DNA of 64,000 bases from Picochlorum sp. 'celeri' (GCA_010909725.1 JAACMV010000005.1:310001-374000); one strand, 5' to 3'. Counted from the first letter of the stretch, positions 50,035 through 60,729 are shown. Notes: a model not told the origin generated them from the sequence alone. A program made the numbers and translations.

Positions 50035-50276
50035 TGTATGTGATGTAATATGGCGAATATCTGTTGTATAGCAATACATCAGATCAATAAGATGATGAGG
50101 CCTACTCTTGTTCTCTTGGGAAGCCCACCGCTTTCATCATTGTGGTGTGGATTGTCGGCAGACGGTAGATATGTAGATGGCTTAATGCCTAGTATATGGT
50201 ATTTAATTGAAACAGAAGTAAAAGATCCCATAATAATCTCGATAGTATACGATAGGAGGCGACACGTCTGGGAAGC

Positions 50277-51866
50277 ATGCCGAAGAAATCGAAAAAGTCC
50301 AAGAGTCGTCGTGAGACGCTCAAACATAAATATAAGGTTGTTAAAAAGGTTAAAGAACACCATAAGAAGCTCAGGAAGCAGGCGAAGAAGAATGGGACGC
50401 TCAGAAAAGAGCCAAAGGATCCTGGCATTCCCAATGCATGGCCGTTCAAAGAAGAACTGCTACAAGGGCTGCAGGCTTCCAAGGAGCGAGCGAAACTTCG
50501 GATGAAGGAAATGAGGGAGCGAGTGGAGGCAGCGAAGGAAGATATGGAGGAGGATGTGGGTTTTGAGGAGCAAGACTATGTGGATTACTCTGTCAAGGCA
50601 TTTTACAAGGACTTTGCCAAGGTTGTCGAAGCTTCTGATGTCATTATCGAAGTGCTTGATGCGAGAGATCCTATAGGTACCCGGTGTAAAGATGTGGAGA
50701 AGTTTGTGAGGAAGATGGATCCCAGCAAGAGGGTTGTGCTGCTGTTGAACAAGATTGATTTGGTTCCAAAGCGCATTGTGGAAGGCTGGTTGGGATACTT
50801 GAGAGAAGAATTGCCCACTGTGGCGTTTAAGAGTAGTACACAAAAGCAATCTCGGAATCTTGGCCGAAAGGCTGCGGGCCAAACGATGCATCAGGGTTCA
50901 GAATGTCTGGGGGCTGATATTGTGATTCAGCTGTTGAAGAACTATGCCAGGGGCCAAGGGGGGCTGAAAACCGCGATTACGGTCGGTATTGTCGGTCTGC
51001 CGAATGTAGGAAAATCTTCAATAATCAATTCGTTGAAACGTTCAAAAGTCGCCAAGGTGGGAAATCAACCTGGAGTGACAAAGAATATTCAAGAGGTGAG
51101 CTTGGATAGAAAAGTGACCCTTTTGGATTCTCCTGGAGTTGTCTTCTCCAATGTTGGTAGCGACGGACAAGCTGCAGCTGCACTACGAAACTGTGTCAAG
51201 GTAGAAAATCTGGATGATCCTGCACTCCCAATCTCTGAGATCTTACGGCGCTGTCCACCAAAGCAATTGATGACGCTCTACAGGATTCCAGAATATGAAC
51301 ATGTTGACGATTTCTTGGAGCAGGTGGCCACAGTACGAGGGAAACTTAAACGGGGAGGAACTGTGGATAAAGCAGCTGCTGCAAAAATTATTTTACAAGA
51401 CTGGAATGAAGGCAAGATCCCATATTACACAGCACCGCCAAAGAGGGACACAGAGGTGAAAGGGTCTGCTACTGTTGTAAGCTCGTATAGTTCAGACTTT
51501 GATTTATCCAGCCTTGAGAACGAAAAGGCACAAGTAATTGACGCGCTAGAAGATACTGGCATGGACGATGAATATTTTGAGACAGAGACTGCTGGTGAGG
51601 TCCATGTTGACTTGGAAGATAATGATGCCATGATGGTGGAAGACGAGGAGAAAGGTAGAGGGCAGAAGCAGACAAATCAATCGGATAAATTGTACAATAA
51701 TATTGGACAGTACAATCCTCACAAGGCAAAGTCTGCATCGAAGAGGAAGAAGCAGAGTGCAGATGATATGGAAATGGATGATGATAGCGACTCTGATTTT
51801 GATTTTCAGGAAGATGCCCTGCCAGAAGGTCACGATAACATGTATGCGGTGTTAGAGGATTCATAG
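50277..51866 (+). CDS. Nucleostemin-type circularly permuted GTPase (GNL3/NUG1)
   Basis: 529 aa, single exon. A basic N terminus (MPKKSKKSKSRRETLKHKYK) with a coiled coil gives the nucleolar GNL3 N domain. The GTPase motifs come in permuted order, G4 first (VVLLLNKIDLVPK), then G1 (GIVGLPNVGKSSIINSLKRS), G2 (GVTKNIQEV) and G3 (LLDSPGVVF). The C-terminal RNA-binding-like region (DDFLEQVATVRGKLKRGG) is typical of the YlqF/GNL3 group. Acts in pre-60S assembly and export. An acidic Asp/Glu-rich tail follows. It ends only 8 bp from the stop of the next, convergent gene. Confidence 0.95.
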   Translation: MPKKSKKSKSRRETLKHKYKVVKKVKEHHKKLRKQAKKNGTLRKEPKDPGIPNAWPFKEELLQGLQASKERAKLRMKEMRERVEAAKEDMEEDVGFEEQDYVDYSVKAFYKDFAKVVEASDVIIEVLDARDPIGTRCKDVEKFVRKMDPSKRVVLLLNKIDLVPKRIVEGWLGYLREELPTVAFKSSTQKQSRNLGRKAAGQTMHQGSECLGADIVIQLLKNYARGQGGLKTAITVGIVGLPNVGKSSIINSLKRSKVAKVGNQPGVTKNIQEVSLDRKVTLLDSPGVVFSNVGSDGQAAAALRNCVKVENLDDPALPISEILRRCPPKQLMTLYRIPEYEHVDDFLEQVATVRGKLKRGGTVDKAAAAKIILQDWNEGKIPYYTAPPKRDTEVKGSATVVSSYSSDFDLSSLENEKAQVIDALEDTGMDDEYFETETAGEVHVDLEDNDAMMVEDEEKGRGQKQTNQSDKLYNNIGQYNPHKAKSASKRKKQSADDMEMDDDSDSDFDFQEDALPEGHDNMYAVLEDS

Positions 51867-51874
51867 ATATATAA

Positions 51875-52825
51875 TTATAATTTATCAAAAACATTCTTCG
51901 CTCTTGATTGCAGTTCCTGCAGGTACTCTGCCTGAATTCTCTGTGCATAGGATCCACTGGAGAGAGACAAAACAACAGTTTCCATCTTTCGCTGCAGTTC
52001 TTCCATGAACGACTCCTCACTTATTTTCCCCTCATTCGCCATATCAATGATGAGTTTTTCCCAATCGCTCTCCTGTGCTTGCAGCACCTTGACCAACTCA
52101 CTGCTATCATCCTGGGACGCATCACCTGCCAGGGCCAATGACGCATAGATTTGCAACACAGTCTGCAAAATGTACACCATCCCATCAAGTTTATCATCAG
52201 AAGCTTTCTTAATCCATGCAAAGCAGCTTGATAAGACAGCTTCGTCAATCTGATCTGCTTGGGCTTTCATCACCTCTCTCATCACAGACACCTTTTCTGG
52301 TGGAAGAGGGACTTGCCACTCCCCTGTATCTTCATCAGCCGCAGCGATCAAAATCTGTTCCAAGACTTCGGATGATCCACTAAGCTTTTCATCAGTCTTC
52401 TGAACCATGGCATCCACAACTTGCATGACAATTGTTGCCAGACTTTTGAGTTGCTCCTTGACCTCCTCATCCTCTGTGGTGTCAGCTCGAGCTGCCAACC
52501 TCAACCAAAACTTCTGATCAAAACTAAGCGCATTCTCAGCCACTCGTGTACTAAGCTCATGGGTATCTTTCGCACTCAACAATGAATCTATCAGTTCATC
52601 TAGAGCAGCCGTTTCACTCAGAGATGACATGGAATCCTCTTCGTTGGAAGATGGAGAAGCCTTTGCGATCAGGCCATGCGGATTCTGTAACATCTGAGGA
52701 AAACATTTATTTTTAATATAGTTTGATGCAATGCACGGGGTATTCATTGCATAGGTCGAGCTCAGCCTGCGAGGAGCCTGGACTGCTTGGGTACCCACAA
52801 CCGATTTCACGACGTGAACCCTCAT
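51875..52825 (-). CDS. Conserved-looking protein with probable transit peptide, unknown
   Basis: 316 aa from the ATG at 52825 (MRVHVVKSVVG); an earlier in-frame start exists at 52909 but the later one gives a cleaner presequence. The N-terminal ~55 residues are basic and Ser/Ala-rich with few acidic residues, as in an organelle transit peptide. The body is all-alpha and acidic: AALDELIDSLLSAKDTHELS, ALSFDQKFWLRLAARADTTE, KQSDDKL-like ASDDKLDGMVYILQTVLQIY, and SYAQRIQAEYLQELQSRA. Such well-formed helices and a clean frame make a real gene certain. I do not recognise the family. Divergent from MON1. Confidence 0.75.
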   Translation of the reverse strand: MRVHVVKSVVGTQAVQAPRRLSSTYAMNTPCIASNYIKNKCFPQMLQNPHGLIAKASPSSNEEDSMSSLSETAALDELIDSLLSAKDTHELSTRVAENALSFDQKFWLRLAARADTTEDEEVKEQLKSLATIVMQVVDAMVQKTDEKLSGSSEVLEQILIAAADEDTGEWQVPLPPEKVSVMREVMKAQADQIDEAVLSSCFAWIKKASDDKLDGMVYILQTVLQIYASLALAGDASQDDSSELVKVLQAQESDWEKLIIDMANEGKISEESFMEELQRKMETVVLSLSSGSYAQRIQAEYLQELQSRAKNVFDKL

Positions 52826-53153
52826 TGTATCACAAATTCTACTCTTATAAGTGCTTTTAAATATATTAATTGCAATAGAGTCCAATCCATGGAATATATT
52901 GTGGCACATTTCACCCTTGTTTCCCTAATAATAAATAAAAAATACTGCAATTCTTGTTTCTTGCGCATAGATTCATGGCTGCAGGTATCTGATGTATTGA
53001 AATTTCATTTTCATGCTATAAATCCTGGGTGTTGTATAGACCATTCAAATATGGCGGGTTTGAAAGTTTGGAGACCTGAGAACCTCGAAGGAATTGTTCT
53101 TGATAGCCCTGTATTGAACAACTAGCAGTGGAAAATATTAATTAATTTACGAC
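52826..53153. promoter_or_regulatory. Divergent promoter, unknown plastid-type protein / MON1
   Basis: 328 bp, AT-rich. TAAATATATTAATT at about 52857-52870 may serve as the TATA region for the minus-strand gene. No gene within. Confidence 0.35.
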
Positions 53154-54452
53154 ATGGATTCTCTGGCAGAGTCGTTGCGAAAGATTCGCAAACTGGCATT
53201 CGTTTGTAGTGCAGCAGGGAAGCCAGTGTTTTGTACTGGGGTCAACGAAGAATCGATCGCCGATGTGATGGCGACTGCCCAAGCTCTAGTATCTGTGTCA
53301 CAGGCATGTACAGGGACGCTACGATCGCTCAAGTACGTATCTATAGGGAGTGTGCTACCTGGTTGATGATACTGAGGTTGTACATGCATGTGCAGGTCTG
53401 GAGGGTGCACATTATGCTTTTTAGACAAGAATCCGTTGACATTAGTGGCTGTATCGCATTCGAAAGAACCAGTCTTGGTGCTTCGAATGCAACTAGTACT
53501 GCTGCATGCTCAAATAGTTTCTCTTCTCACTGCAAAAGCGTTGGCATCCATCTTTGACAAGCATCCTGGATATGATGTGCGGAAACTCGTGGCTGGATCT
53601 GAGCATATTCTACAAAATCTTTTTGATTCGTTCAGCAAAACCCCAGGAGCCATGCTGGGGGCGTACCCGAGTATGGCAATGGAACCACGGGTGAGGAGAG
53701 ACATGTCAGAAGCCATGCGTGTGGCCATTGAAAAGACAGGTGCATCTTTTGGGATCTTGGTCCATGACAACATGGTCGTGTCTCATGTTGGATTAGAGGG
53801 ATCTAAATCTCGACTAATACATTGGGACATTTTGTTGTTGCTCAACTTTGTGAAGAGTAATGTGTCTCTGAGAGTGTCAGAGACCATGACTAGCCTGTGC
53901 CTGCCTTTTTTTGATGAGAATGGCAACTTTTTCGCCTACATTCGATACCTTGATAACGAGAGCGAATCTTTCGTAGTTTTTCTTTCTGATCAGCCTACAT
54001 CCGATGTGCAACTGTTTCAAGAGGGCTTTGGAGGGGTGGAGGATGCATGGAATAGCCATATAGATCATCACGCATGTCGCTTGGAACAGTTCTTGCCAGA
54101 TAGTGTGCGCCATGTAGAATATCATTTCATCTTCAAGAGTAGCACGTTGTTTCAATATGTATGGAGTGGTAGTGAGACTGTTCCCTCGCACCTTTCTGTA
54201 GAGGATGCCCTGGTTCGCTATGGCCAGATGAGGGCTGGCATGTTTGCACTCGATGGGGAGTCTCCACAAGGGCCGCTGCAGGCGTTTCGTCTTGAGGACT
54301 CGGGCCCAACACTGTTTGTAGGATTTGCTAGTTCAAAAGCAGAATTGTTCGTGTGTTTTGAGAAAGAGCACGTATCCCAAGAGGATGCCATTCAAGTTGC
54401 CCAATCCCTTCGGGATGTTTTGCTGGCTCGGTCAGATATATTGTTCAGTTAG
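53154..54452 (+). CDS. MON1: Vacuolar fusion protein MON1
   Basis: Two exons, 53154-53332 and 53396-54452, with a 63-bp intron (53333-53395; GTACGT donor, TGTGCAG acceptor) give 411 aa. The first longin-like domain begins LAFVCSAAGKPVFCTG, with VMATAQALVSVSQ; the splice joins LRSLK to SGGCTLCFLDKNPLTLVAVS. The region DVRKLVAGSEHILQNLFDSF and GAYPSMAMEPRVRRDM match MON1. MON1 with CCZ1 is the guanine-nucleotide exchange factor that activates Rab7 during late endosome and vacuole fusion. Length is shorter than in animals (about 550) because the disordered N terminus is absent. CCZ1 is not in the window. Confidence 0.92.
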
Positions 54453-54530
54453 TTTCAAAGATTTGTTGTTACACACGATCGAGTAAAAAGAAAACGGACG
54501 CTACAATGTATTGTAATCACATCTTACTAA

Positions 54531-57500
54531 CTAACTTTTCTGGCATTGTATTTCAATAAGTTTCTGCTGAGTTTTGGTCATTGATTGGGTAAAGTCACTT
54601 GTTGCTTCCCTTCCTACACACTGCACAACATCACATGTACGTTAGGCGACACGCCCATCATCATTCGAAACAATGCGATAACATACCTGTTGAATTGATA
54701 CAATGCAATCCAAACTCAAGTGTCGAATCTCTGGGTGTGGAGATTCAAAGCAGCGGCATAGAGACGGCATGGACATGCCCAGTGCTGCCCGTAGCTGGGG
54801 AGCAGAAATTTTCCTCAAGCATGGTCTGAAGAACTTCAAAACGCAACATGCGTATCGAGCATCGTCACCTTGGAATGGTGGCATTTTATCAGCATCTGGA
54901 AGGAGCGGTGCGAGCGTGCTGTACGCATCTGCAGGATCAGCAGCCTTGATAAGTTGTATGCCAGCTCCAGTTGCTACCGACGACAACTCATAGTTGGGTG
55001 CAGCATTCAACTTGAGAAGGATTTCAATAACACTGTCGATGTTCTCCTCTATTCTTTCCTTTGGAATCAGATTGAAGTATGAGATGATGGTGCTACATGC
55101 AGCACATGCCAGGTCTTCATCAATCTTTTCTGCACGGATCACCTTTAAAAACCCAGACCAGACTGCATCTCCCAATCGGTTGTGGTCGTCCACGGGAACC
55201 AAGGCAAGCAGTGCAGAATCAATTTCACTTAAACATCTGAATGCCTCTTCTGATGGAGAATCAGACAATGTCGCTGCCAACTCTTGCAGCTGTGCAATGC
55301 GCAATGCTCCAGCGTCCTGCGTGTCCTCAGATGCTGAGGGACGTGAGGACACGTCAAGATCTTCCAATGCATCCTCGGCATCACTATTCACCGGGCTTAT
55401 ATCTGTGACTTGGATACCATCTGCTTCATCTTCCATCATGGAGATTGACATCTGGGATTCCCCACTCTGAGCAGAAGAATCTTCCTCATCAGGGCATGCA
55501 ATTGCTTCACTCAATGAAGAGACGGTTTCTGTAGGCCGTGCACAAGTCTCTATTGCCTTTCGTACTGACGCGCGAGGGGATGTTGGCAATCCAGATAGAG
55601 CAGCCTCTACAGCTGCAACTTTCCCAGAGTAGTACACTCTGGCACATGCAGCCACAGCATGCTCTCGCACTTCTGGGTTCTTATTTGTCGCCATTCGAAG
55701 ACAAAAGGCCAGCATGGTCCTCCATGAATTTCCAGAACTTCCCTTATACGTGGCAAATACTTCCTCAAAGTACACCATGATGGCACATTGCGCCTTGACA
55801 GCTTTGCATGCTCTGGTCGCCCCCACCAAGCCTTGCATGACTGCATCTGGGTCATTCTTATCCTTGATGATACCAAGTGCCTCAGATGCATGCCTCCTGA
55901 CAATCTCTTTAGAATCAGAAATCCTCAGAAACAAGGCAGGTATCAGGCTTTCGAGGTAATGGGACAGGTAATATCCAGACTGAGGGTTTCTCATGGCTGC
56001 ACACAGTGTCTCCATTGCTTGAGATGCCACCTTGTAGTGTGCGTCGCCAATCTCACCAATGATGACATCGTTGAACATGTCAAAAAGATCACTGGAGAAC
56101 ATGGGATTGTCATCATGAGACTGTAAAACCATTTCCAGCTGCTGTAGGCAAGCAATCTTTTCATTCCATACGAGCCCTGATGAGAGCAGGTGACGCAAGA
56201 CTGCAGCAAAATCCATTGAAGACATATCAGGCACACTCTGCTGAGACGAGATGGATGGTTTCTCACTTTGAGAAGATGCTTTCGGTCTTTGCTGACTTGC
56301 AACCCGCACTGCTCCACCAGGTAGAGATTTTCTGGCACGTCTCTTGTCCAGAAATGCAGATTTTGGTGCATCAGGCACCTCTGCACCATTGTTCTCATAT
56401 CCATTCTGAGATCTTCCCCGAGGAATGCGCTTTGGACCAGCCGTCATTCTCTTCTTGGTACTTTTACCATCATCATGCGTCATGATTGGGGCCTTTTGAG
56501 GCGTCACCATGTCATCCTCATGGGGCAGCACTGTCACTGTTGCCTTGACAGATCCAACCGCATTATCAACGCTCCGAATGATTTCCATCAACTTTTCACG
56601 TATTTTCTGATCCTTTGGACTGTTTCTCAGTCCTTCAGCCAACCCTTCTGCACAATGGCGGTACCTGCACGCATATGCCTCAAAGGCAAATCTCCCAAGC
56701 ATGCGTGTCTCACTGCTTGCATCCACCATAGCCCGCAGCATTGTTTGCTCCAAATCAACTTTATACTGCTCCACCAAATGATCTTCCCAGCACTCAATAA
56801 CCCGCAACAATTGACCCGCAGCACCATGCCTAATCTTTCCATGCCTATCTGTGCATATCACAGAGCACAAGTGAGGCAGCAACCTTCCATCATGGCAATA
56901 CTCATAGATGCAATCCAAACACTCTTGCGCTCCTTGCGCAATCACCGCAATTGTAACACCATGAAGCTTCAACAACGACGGCTGCAGCGCCAGAGCCAAA
57001 GACCTGGCATTATATCCACAGTACTCCATCAACACACCCACCAGCCCACTCGCCTGCTTGGACACCGACGATCTCCTATCCATTATCTGACACTCCAAAA
57101 TATGATGCGATGCATTCATCTCAGTCATAAACAACGGCACATCACCTGCACCTCCCTTGACAAGTCGCTCCAATGTCACCATGGCATCCACCCTCTCTTT
57201 CCAATTCTCATGCTTTCTCCCTTCATCAGAAAGAACCGTATCCAAACACTCCACAATATATTCTTCTATTTCATGCTCATCAACACAATATATTGGCTCA
57301 AGAGCACTCTGATCGGTAGTAACATGCGGTGGACGAGTCCGCCGCGTATATCCATACCATGCATCTGTTTCTTCTTCTTCTTCTTCCTCTTCATGTCTGT
57401 TCGATTCGTCCTCCTCTTCCTGTTGCTCGGCATGATGATGCACATTGCTCTCATGAATTTCTTCACCATCACCGTGGTGCATCGCATCGCAAGCTCCCAT

Positions 57501-57736
57501 GGCAACAACATCATCCACAACACTCTTCTTCAGAGACGAGTGCGTCTCAGCAGCAGCAGCAACCTCCTCCTCAGCAGCCACCTTTTTCCTCCTGGACCGA
57601 AAAAGCCCCTGTATCAGATACAAACCGTTATGTCACATCCATGGCTACTATCATACCAATCAGAACAAGGTTTCCGGACAACGACCCGTCAACCGTTTCG
57701 ATGAGACCATGACACACGCACCATGACCGATTTCAT
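54531..57736 (-). CDS. CLASP-family microtubule plus-end protein (TOG/HEAT repeats)
   Basis: Three exons proposed: 57722-57736 (only MKSVM), 54687-57608 and 54531-54620, about 1,008 aa. The 3' intron (54621-54686) is strong: GTATGT donor, CCTAAC branch-like site, TTGTGCAG acceptor; the last exon encodes QSMTKTQQKLIEIQCQKS, like the CLASP C-terminal helix. The 5' intron (113 bp, GTGCGT donor) is an inference, needed because the main frame has a stop just upstream and no ATG. CLASP_N/TOG domains lie near 120-330 and 480-690; a Ser/Arg/Pro-rich basic linker between them (KKRMTAGPKRIPRGRSQNGY) is typical of microtubule binding. CLASPs promote microtubule rescue and anchorage. Confidence 0.83.
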
Positions 57737-58047
57737 CGGCGAGGGAGTCTTCATAGTGATATTTATGAATTATTAAATCACCAAAAGAGATGTAAATGGT
57801 CCTAGACCGACAATCTTGGATCGACAGTGAGCAGAGATCTATCCTACCAAATGCCAAATATCGCTGGTTGATCCGCCTCTATGTGAGACACAGTGAATAT
57901 AATTTTGATATCAATAATAATCTAGAATAGTAAAATACCGAGGTATTTGAACAGACAAGCCAAGGTCATGGAAGGACCGTGGTCAGACCAACGGGTTCTG
58001 CGGGCGCGACTCACCGGCGATGATGGGAGAGAGACGGATGGACATAT
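57737..58047. promoter_or_regulatory. Divergent promoter, CLASP / DoxX protein
   Basis: 311 bp. AT-rich around 57760-57940, with no clear RNA or protein gene. A frame of 65 codons (57660-57857, -) runs through the proposed CLASP intron but has no support. Confidence 0.35.
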
Positions 58048-58515
58048 ATGACCCCAGACACAGATACGATGCATGATATGGATACTTCAAATAAAAATAT
58101 AGCCCACATTGTGGGTAGAGTGCTGTTTTGCTCAGTCTTTCTGGGTGCTGCATTGAACAAAATTGCTCATTATGATGTTGCCACGGGAGGAAAGCGTCTT
58201 GTTTGGGAGGGGACGGAGATGGGTTCTCGAATGGATGCATTTCTTCTTCATATGAATGCAATGGGTCTGCCCATTCCTCTGGAGAAGGCGTGGTACCCTG
58301 CTCTGATGGTGGTTGCTATACTGCTAGAGCTTGTTGGGAGTATCCTGCTCATCATGAATCGAGCACTTGGGGCGAGAATGTTGCTGATATTTGTGGCAGC
58401 TGTGACATTGATTATGCATCCTGTTCATGAGGATGATCATGAAGGAAGGGTTCATTTTTACAAGAATGTGAGCTTGGCTGGTGGCTTGATCATGTATTTG
58501 GCTGCCGCACCATGA
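58048..58515 (+). CDS. DoxX-family membrane protein, HR-lesion-inducing-like
   Basis: 155 aa with four membrane helices: GRVLFCSVFLGAALNKIAHY, WYPALMVVAILLELVGSILL, RMLLIFVAAVTLIMHPV and VSLAGGLIMYLAAAP. The length, topology and GRVLF-x-SxF entry motif fit the DoxX/HR-like lesion-inducing family of plants and bacteria. The HPVHEDDHEGRVHFYKN loop is polar and His/Asp-rich. Molecular function is poorly known; bacterial DoxX members work with superoxide dismutase-like or thiosulfate-oxidising systems. It ends 10 bp before the convergent glycerol dehydrogenase. A TATATG precedes the start, so the true ATG could be the second Met of MTPDTDTMHDMD. Confidence 0.82.
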   Translation: MTPDTDTMHDMDTSNKNIAHIVGRVLFCSVFLGAALNKIAHYDVATGGKRLVWEGTEMGSRMDAFLLHMNAMGLPIPLEKAWYPALMVVAILLELVGSILLIMNRALGARMLLIFVAAVTLIMHPVHEDDHEGRVHFYKNVSLAGGLIMYLAAAP

Positions 58516-58525
58516 GCCTCGTTCA

Positions 58526-59668
58526 TTATATCATGTGTTTTCCTTTGAATCGCTCTCCAATATGGTCTGCCGCCTTTATGTTTTCTTCAATCATGTGGGC
58601 TGTGACGGGGAAGGGAGAATTGTGAACTGTTTCACCCTTTTGCACTGTTCGCTGTGCAATTGCTCGAATAGCATCTTCATCTCCTGAATCCAACCCCACC
58701 TCTGCGAGTGTTATCGGAAGACCAACAGCATTCTGCCACGTCAAAACCGTCTCAATTTCACTGGATGGCCGTCCTTCCATCCACAGTTGTGTGCATAGAC
58801 CAAAAGACACCTTCTCACCATGTGTGTATGGGTGGGTTTTGCTCACCACTGTTAGACCATTATGGACAGCGTGTGCTGTACATAAACCACCGCATTCAAA
58901 ACCCAGTCCACTCAATAATGTATTCGCTTCCACAATACGCTCCAATGCTGGTGTCACAACCTGTGCCTCCACTGATCTCACAGCAGCAGCACCATCCTGT
59001 ATTAGCGTTTTGTAACACAATTCTGCCAGCGCTGTTCCAGTCAACGTCGGTACACCACCCAAAAAATTTTGCGAATGAGCTTCTCGGACAGTTCGCGCCT
59101 CAAACCATGTCGCCAAGGCATCACCTAGGCCACCAACCAAGAGTCTGGGTGGGGCTTTACAAATCACAGATGTATCCACAAGGACAAGGCTGGGATGTCG
59201 TTTTGGAAACACATATTCCTGAAACTCTCCATTATCTGTATACACAACGGCGAGAGCAGAACAAGGGGCATCCGTGGAGGCAATCGTCGGACAGGACACC
59301 ATGGCCATTCCAGTCTTGGATGCGACAACCTTGCCAGTATCAATGTTTTTACCACCCCCCACAGCAACAATTGTTTTACATCCGCGTCGTTGCGCCTCTT
59401 CTACAAGAGAATCAATGACCTTGGTACTACATTCCCGTGCGAAGGTAACGATGACGTGGTCCTTGTACCCAGCCTTTTCAAGAGTCTTTTTCCATGTGTC
59501 CTCCAACATATTCCTTACTGAAGGCGACGACAGTACCAGTACTGGCCCTTCCAAACCCACGACATCCATATGATGCCCAAGATCTGCCATCACACCTGGC
59601 CCCTGAACATATCGCTCTGGCGAAGCATACACAGCAGCTCGCTGCTGCTGCTGCTGTGAGTGTCCCAT
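58526..59668 (-). CDS. Glycerol dehydrogenase, GldA-like iron/zinc alcohol dehydrogenase
   Basis: 380 aa from the ATG at 59668. An earlier in-frame Met at 59776 exists, but a TATATA at 59722-59729 lies between the two, so the later one is taken. NAD+-dependent oxidation of glycerol to dihydroxyacetone. Motifs: GRYVQGPGV-like entry, VAVGGGKNIDTGKVVA (nucleotide loop), CPTIASTDAPCSALAVVYTD, and metal ligands in GGLGDALATWFEA (Asp), TAHAVHNGLT (His) and YTHGEKVSFG (His). The sequence is close to bacterial GldA along its whole length. A short Gln run (QQQQQ, from CAG repeats) follows the initiator. Cytosolic, judging from the absence of a targeting sequence. Confidence 0.94.
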   Translation of the reverse strand: MGHSQQQQQRAAVYASPERYVQGPGVMADLGHHMDVVGLEGPVLVLSSPSVRNMLEDTWKKTLEKAGYKDHVIVTFARECSTKVIDSLVEEAQRRGCKTIVAVGGGKNIDTGKVVASKTGMAMVSCPTIASTDAPCSALAVVYTDNGEFQEYVFPKRHPSLVLVDTSVICKAPPRLLVGGLGDALATWFEARTVREAHSQNFLGGVPTLTGTALAELCYKTLIQDGAAAVRSVEAQVVTPALERIVEANTLLSGLGFECGGLCTAHAVHNGLTVVSKTHPYTHGEKVSFGLCTQLWMEGRPSSEIETVLTWQNAVGLPITLAEVGLDSGDEDAIRAIAQRTVQKGETVHNSPFPVTAHMIEENIKAADHIGERFKGKHMI

Positions 59669-60729
59669 GTCGATGCTGTGTTGTATTCGAAAGAGCCCTA
59701 GCGCAACGTGTCCTTTTGATCTATATATTTCATGTCTGCGCAATGTGCCTTGGGTTTCTCCGTAAAAGACATGCAATTCAGGATGTACTTGTCACATGGG
59801 TGCCCATTTTTTTATTCCGTCCAAGACGAAATAAACACAACATTCCACTGCCCATCCAACCATCCCGTCAATCGGGTTTTCTCCATTGCGGTTGCTCCCG
59901 ACCCACAGCAAGGTCACGTCCAGAGCCACCACACACACGCATCAAAGAATTCATATAACGAATTTTTTAAACACACGTCTGACATCATTTGCTGCAGCGA
60001 GTGACGTTGTCAAGCGACTCGTCTCCAGAGACTGATGATGTGTTGTTGATTCTCGAGACTGTGCTATACGAACACGTTACGTTCCTACAGGACCAGTATA
60101 TGTACCATTTATATTACAGAGATTAATTATAATCAAGGTACGGAGACGAAAGTGTGCAGAGTGGTGGGGTTGGACAAGCTACCTGACTGGGTGTCCTGGG
60201 GAGACCGTCTCACGAGTGTCTCAGCAGCAGAGAGGTGCTTGTTGATGCCTTGGTCATCTGTGAGACACAGATATGCGCATGCATGCATTCATGGGATTGG
60301 GGAGAAGGGGTGTGGGTCTCAGTCATCTGGCTTTGTTGTTTGTATTCTTCTCTGTGAAAGGGGTGTTGTGTACAACGGTGTTGTCTGCATGGCATGCTGT
60401 GCAATTCTGGTGCTCTCAAGACGATTCCAGATATCTGTTTGGCATGAAGAGAGAGACAGAGGAGCACTAGAGAATGATCGGTGCATGAACGGTACACGTG
60501 TCGGCATGGGGTGCCACCAGAATCGCATGGGCATGCATTGAATAGGAGTGTCTCGGTCAGGGTATGGGTTGGGTGGGAGGCTTGTTCCATGGTTGCTGTT
60601 TTGTCGGATGTACCGAACGCGTCTCCATGGAGCGAAACTCCTGGGAACGTGGTCCTTTTGTCTCGACGAAATATTGTCTTTGTGTTTCGGTTAGTATATA
60701 AAATTAGAATAGGAGAGAGGCTAAGAACA
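59669..60729. promoter_or_regulatory. Divergent promoter, glycerol dehydrogenase / PP2C
   Basis: 1,061 bp. A TATATA box for the dehydrogenase lies at 59722-59729 and TATATAAAA for the phosphatase at 60695-60703, 27 bp before its ATG. Between them, 60152-60541 holds a 129-codon frame of low-complexity Cys/Arg composition and no domain, which I do not call a gene. Confidence 0.45.
60695..60703 (+). promoter_or_regulatory. TATA box of the PP2C gene
   Basis: TATATAAAA ends 26 bp upstream of the ATG at 60730. A longer reading frame starts at 60481, but it lies upstream of this TATA box, so 60730 is chosen as the start. Confidence 0.6.

Noticed and set aside
56475..57704. 409-codon open frame on the plus strand
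   Set aside because: It is antisense to the CLASP gene, is unusually rich in His, Leu and Gln, and has no domain; such shadows are common opposite Glu/Lys/Ala-rich coding sequence.
60152..60541. 129-codon frame upstream of the PP2C gene
   Set aside because: Cys/Arg/Gly-rich mix without a domain. It overlaps a longer frame that runs into the PP2C gene but lies upstream of the PP2C TATA box.
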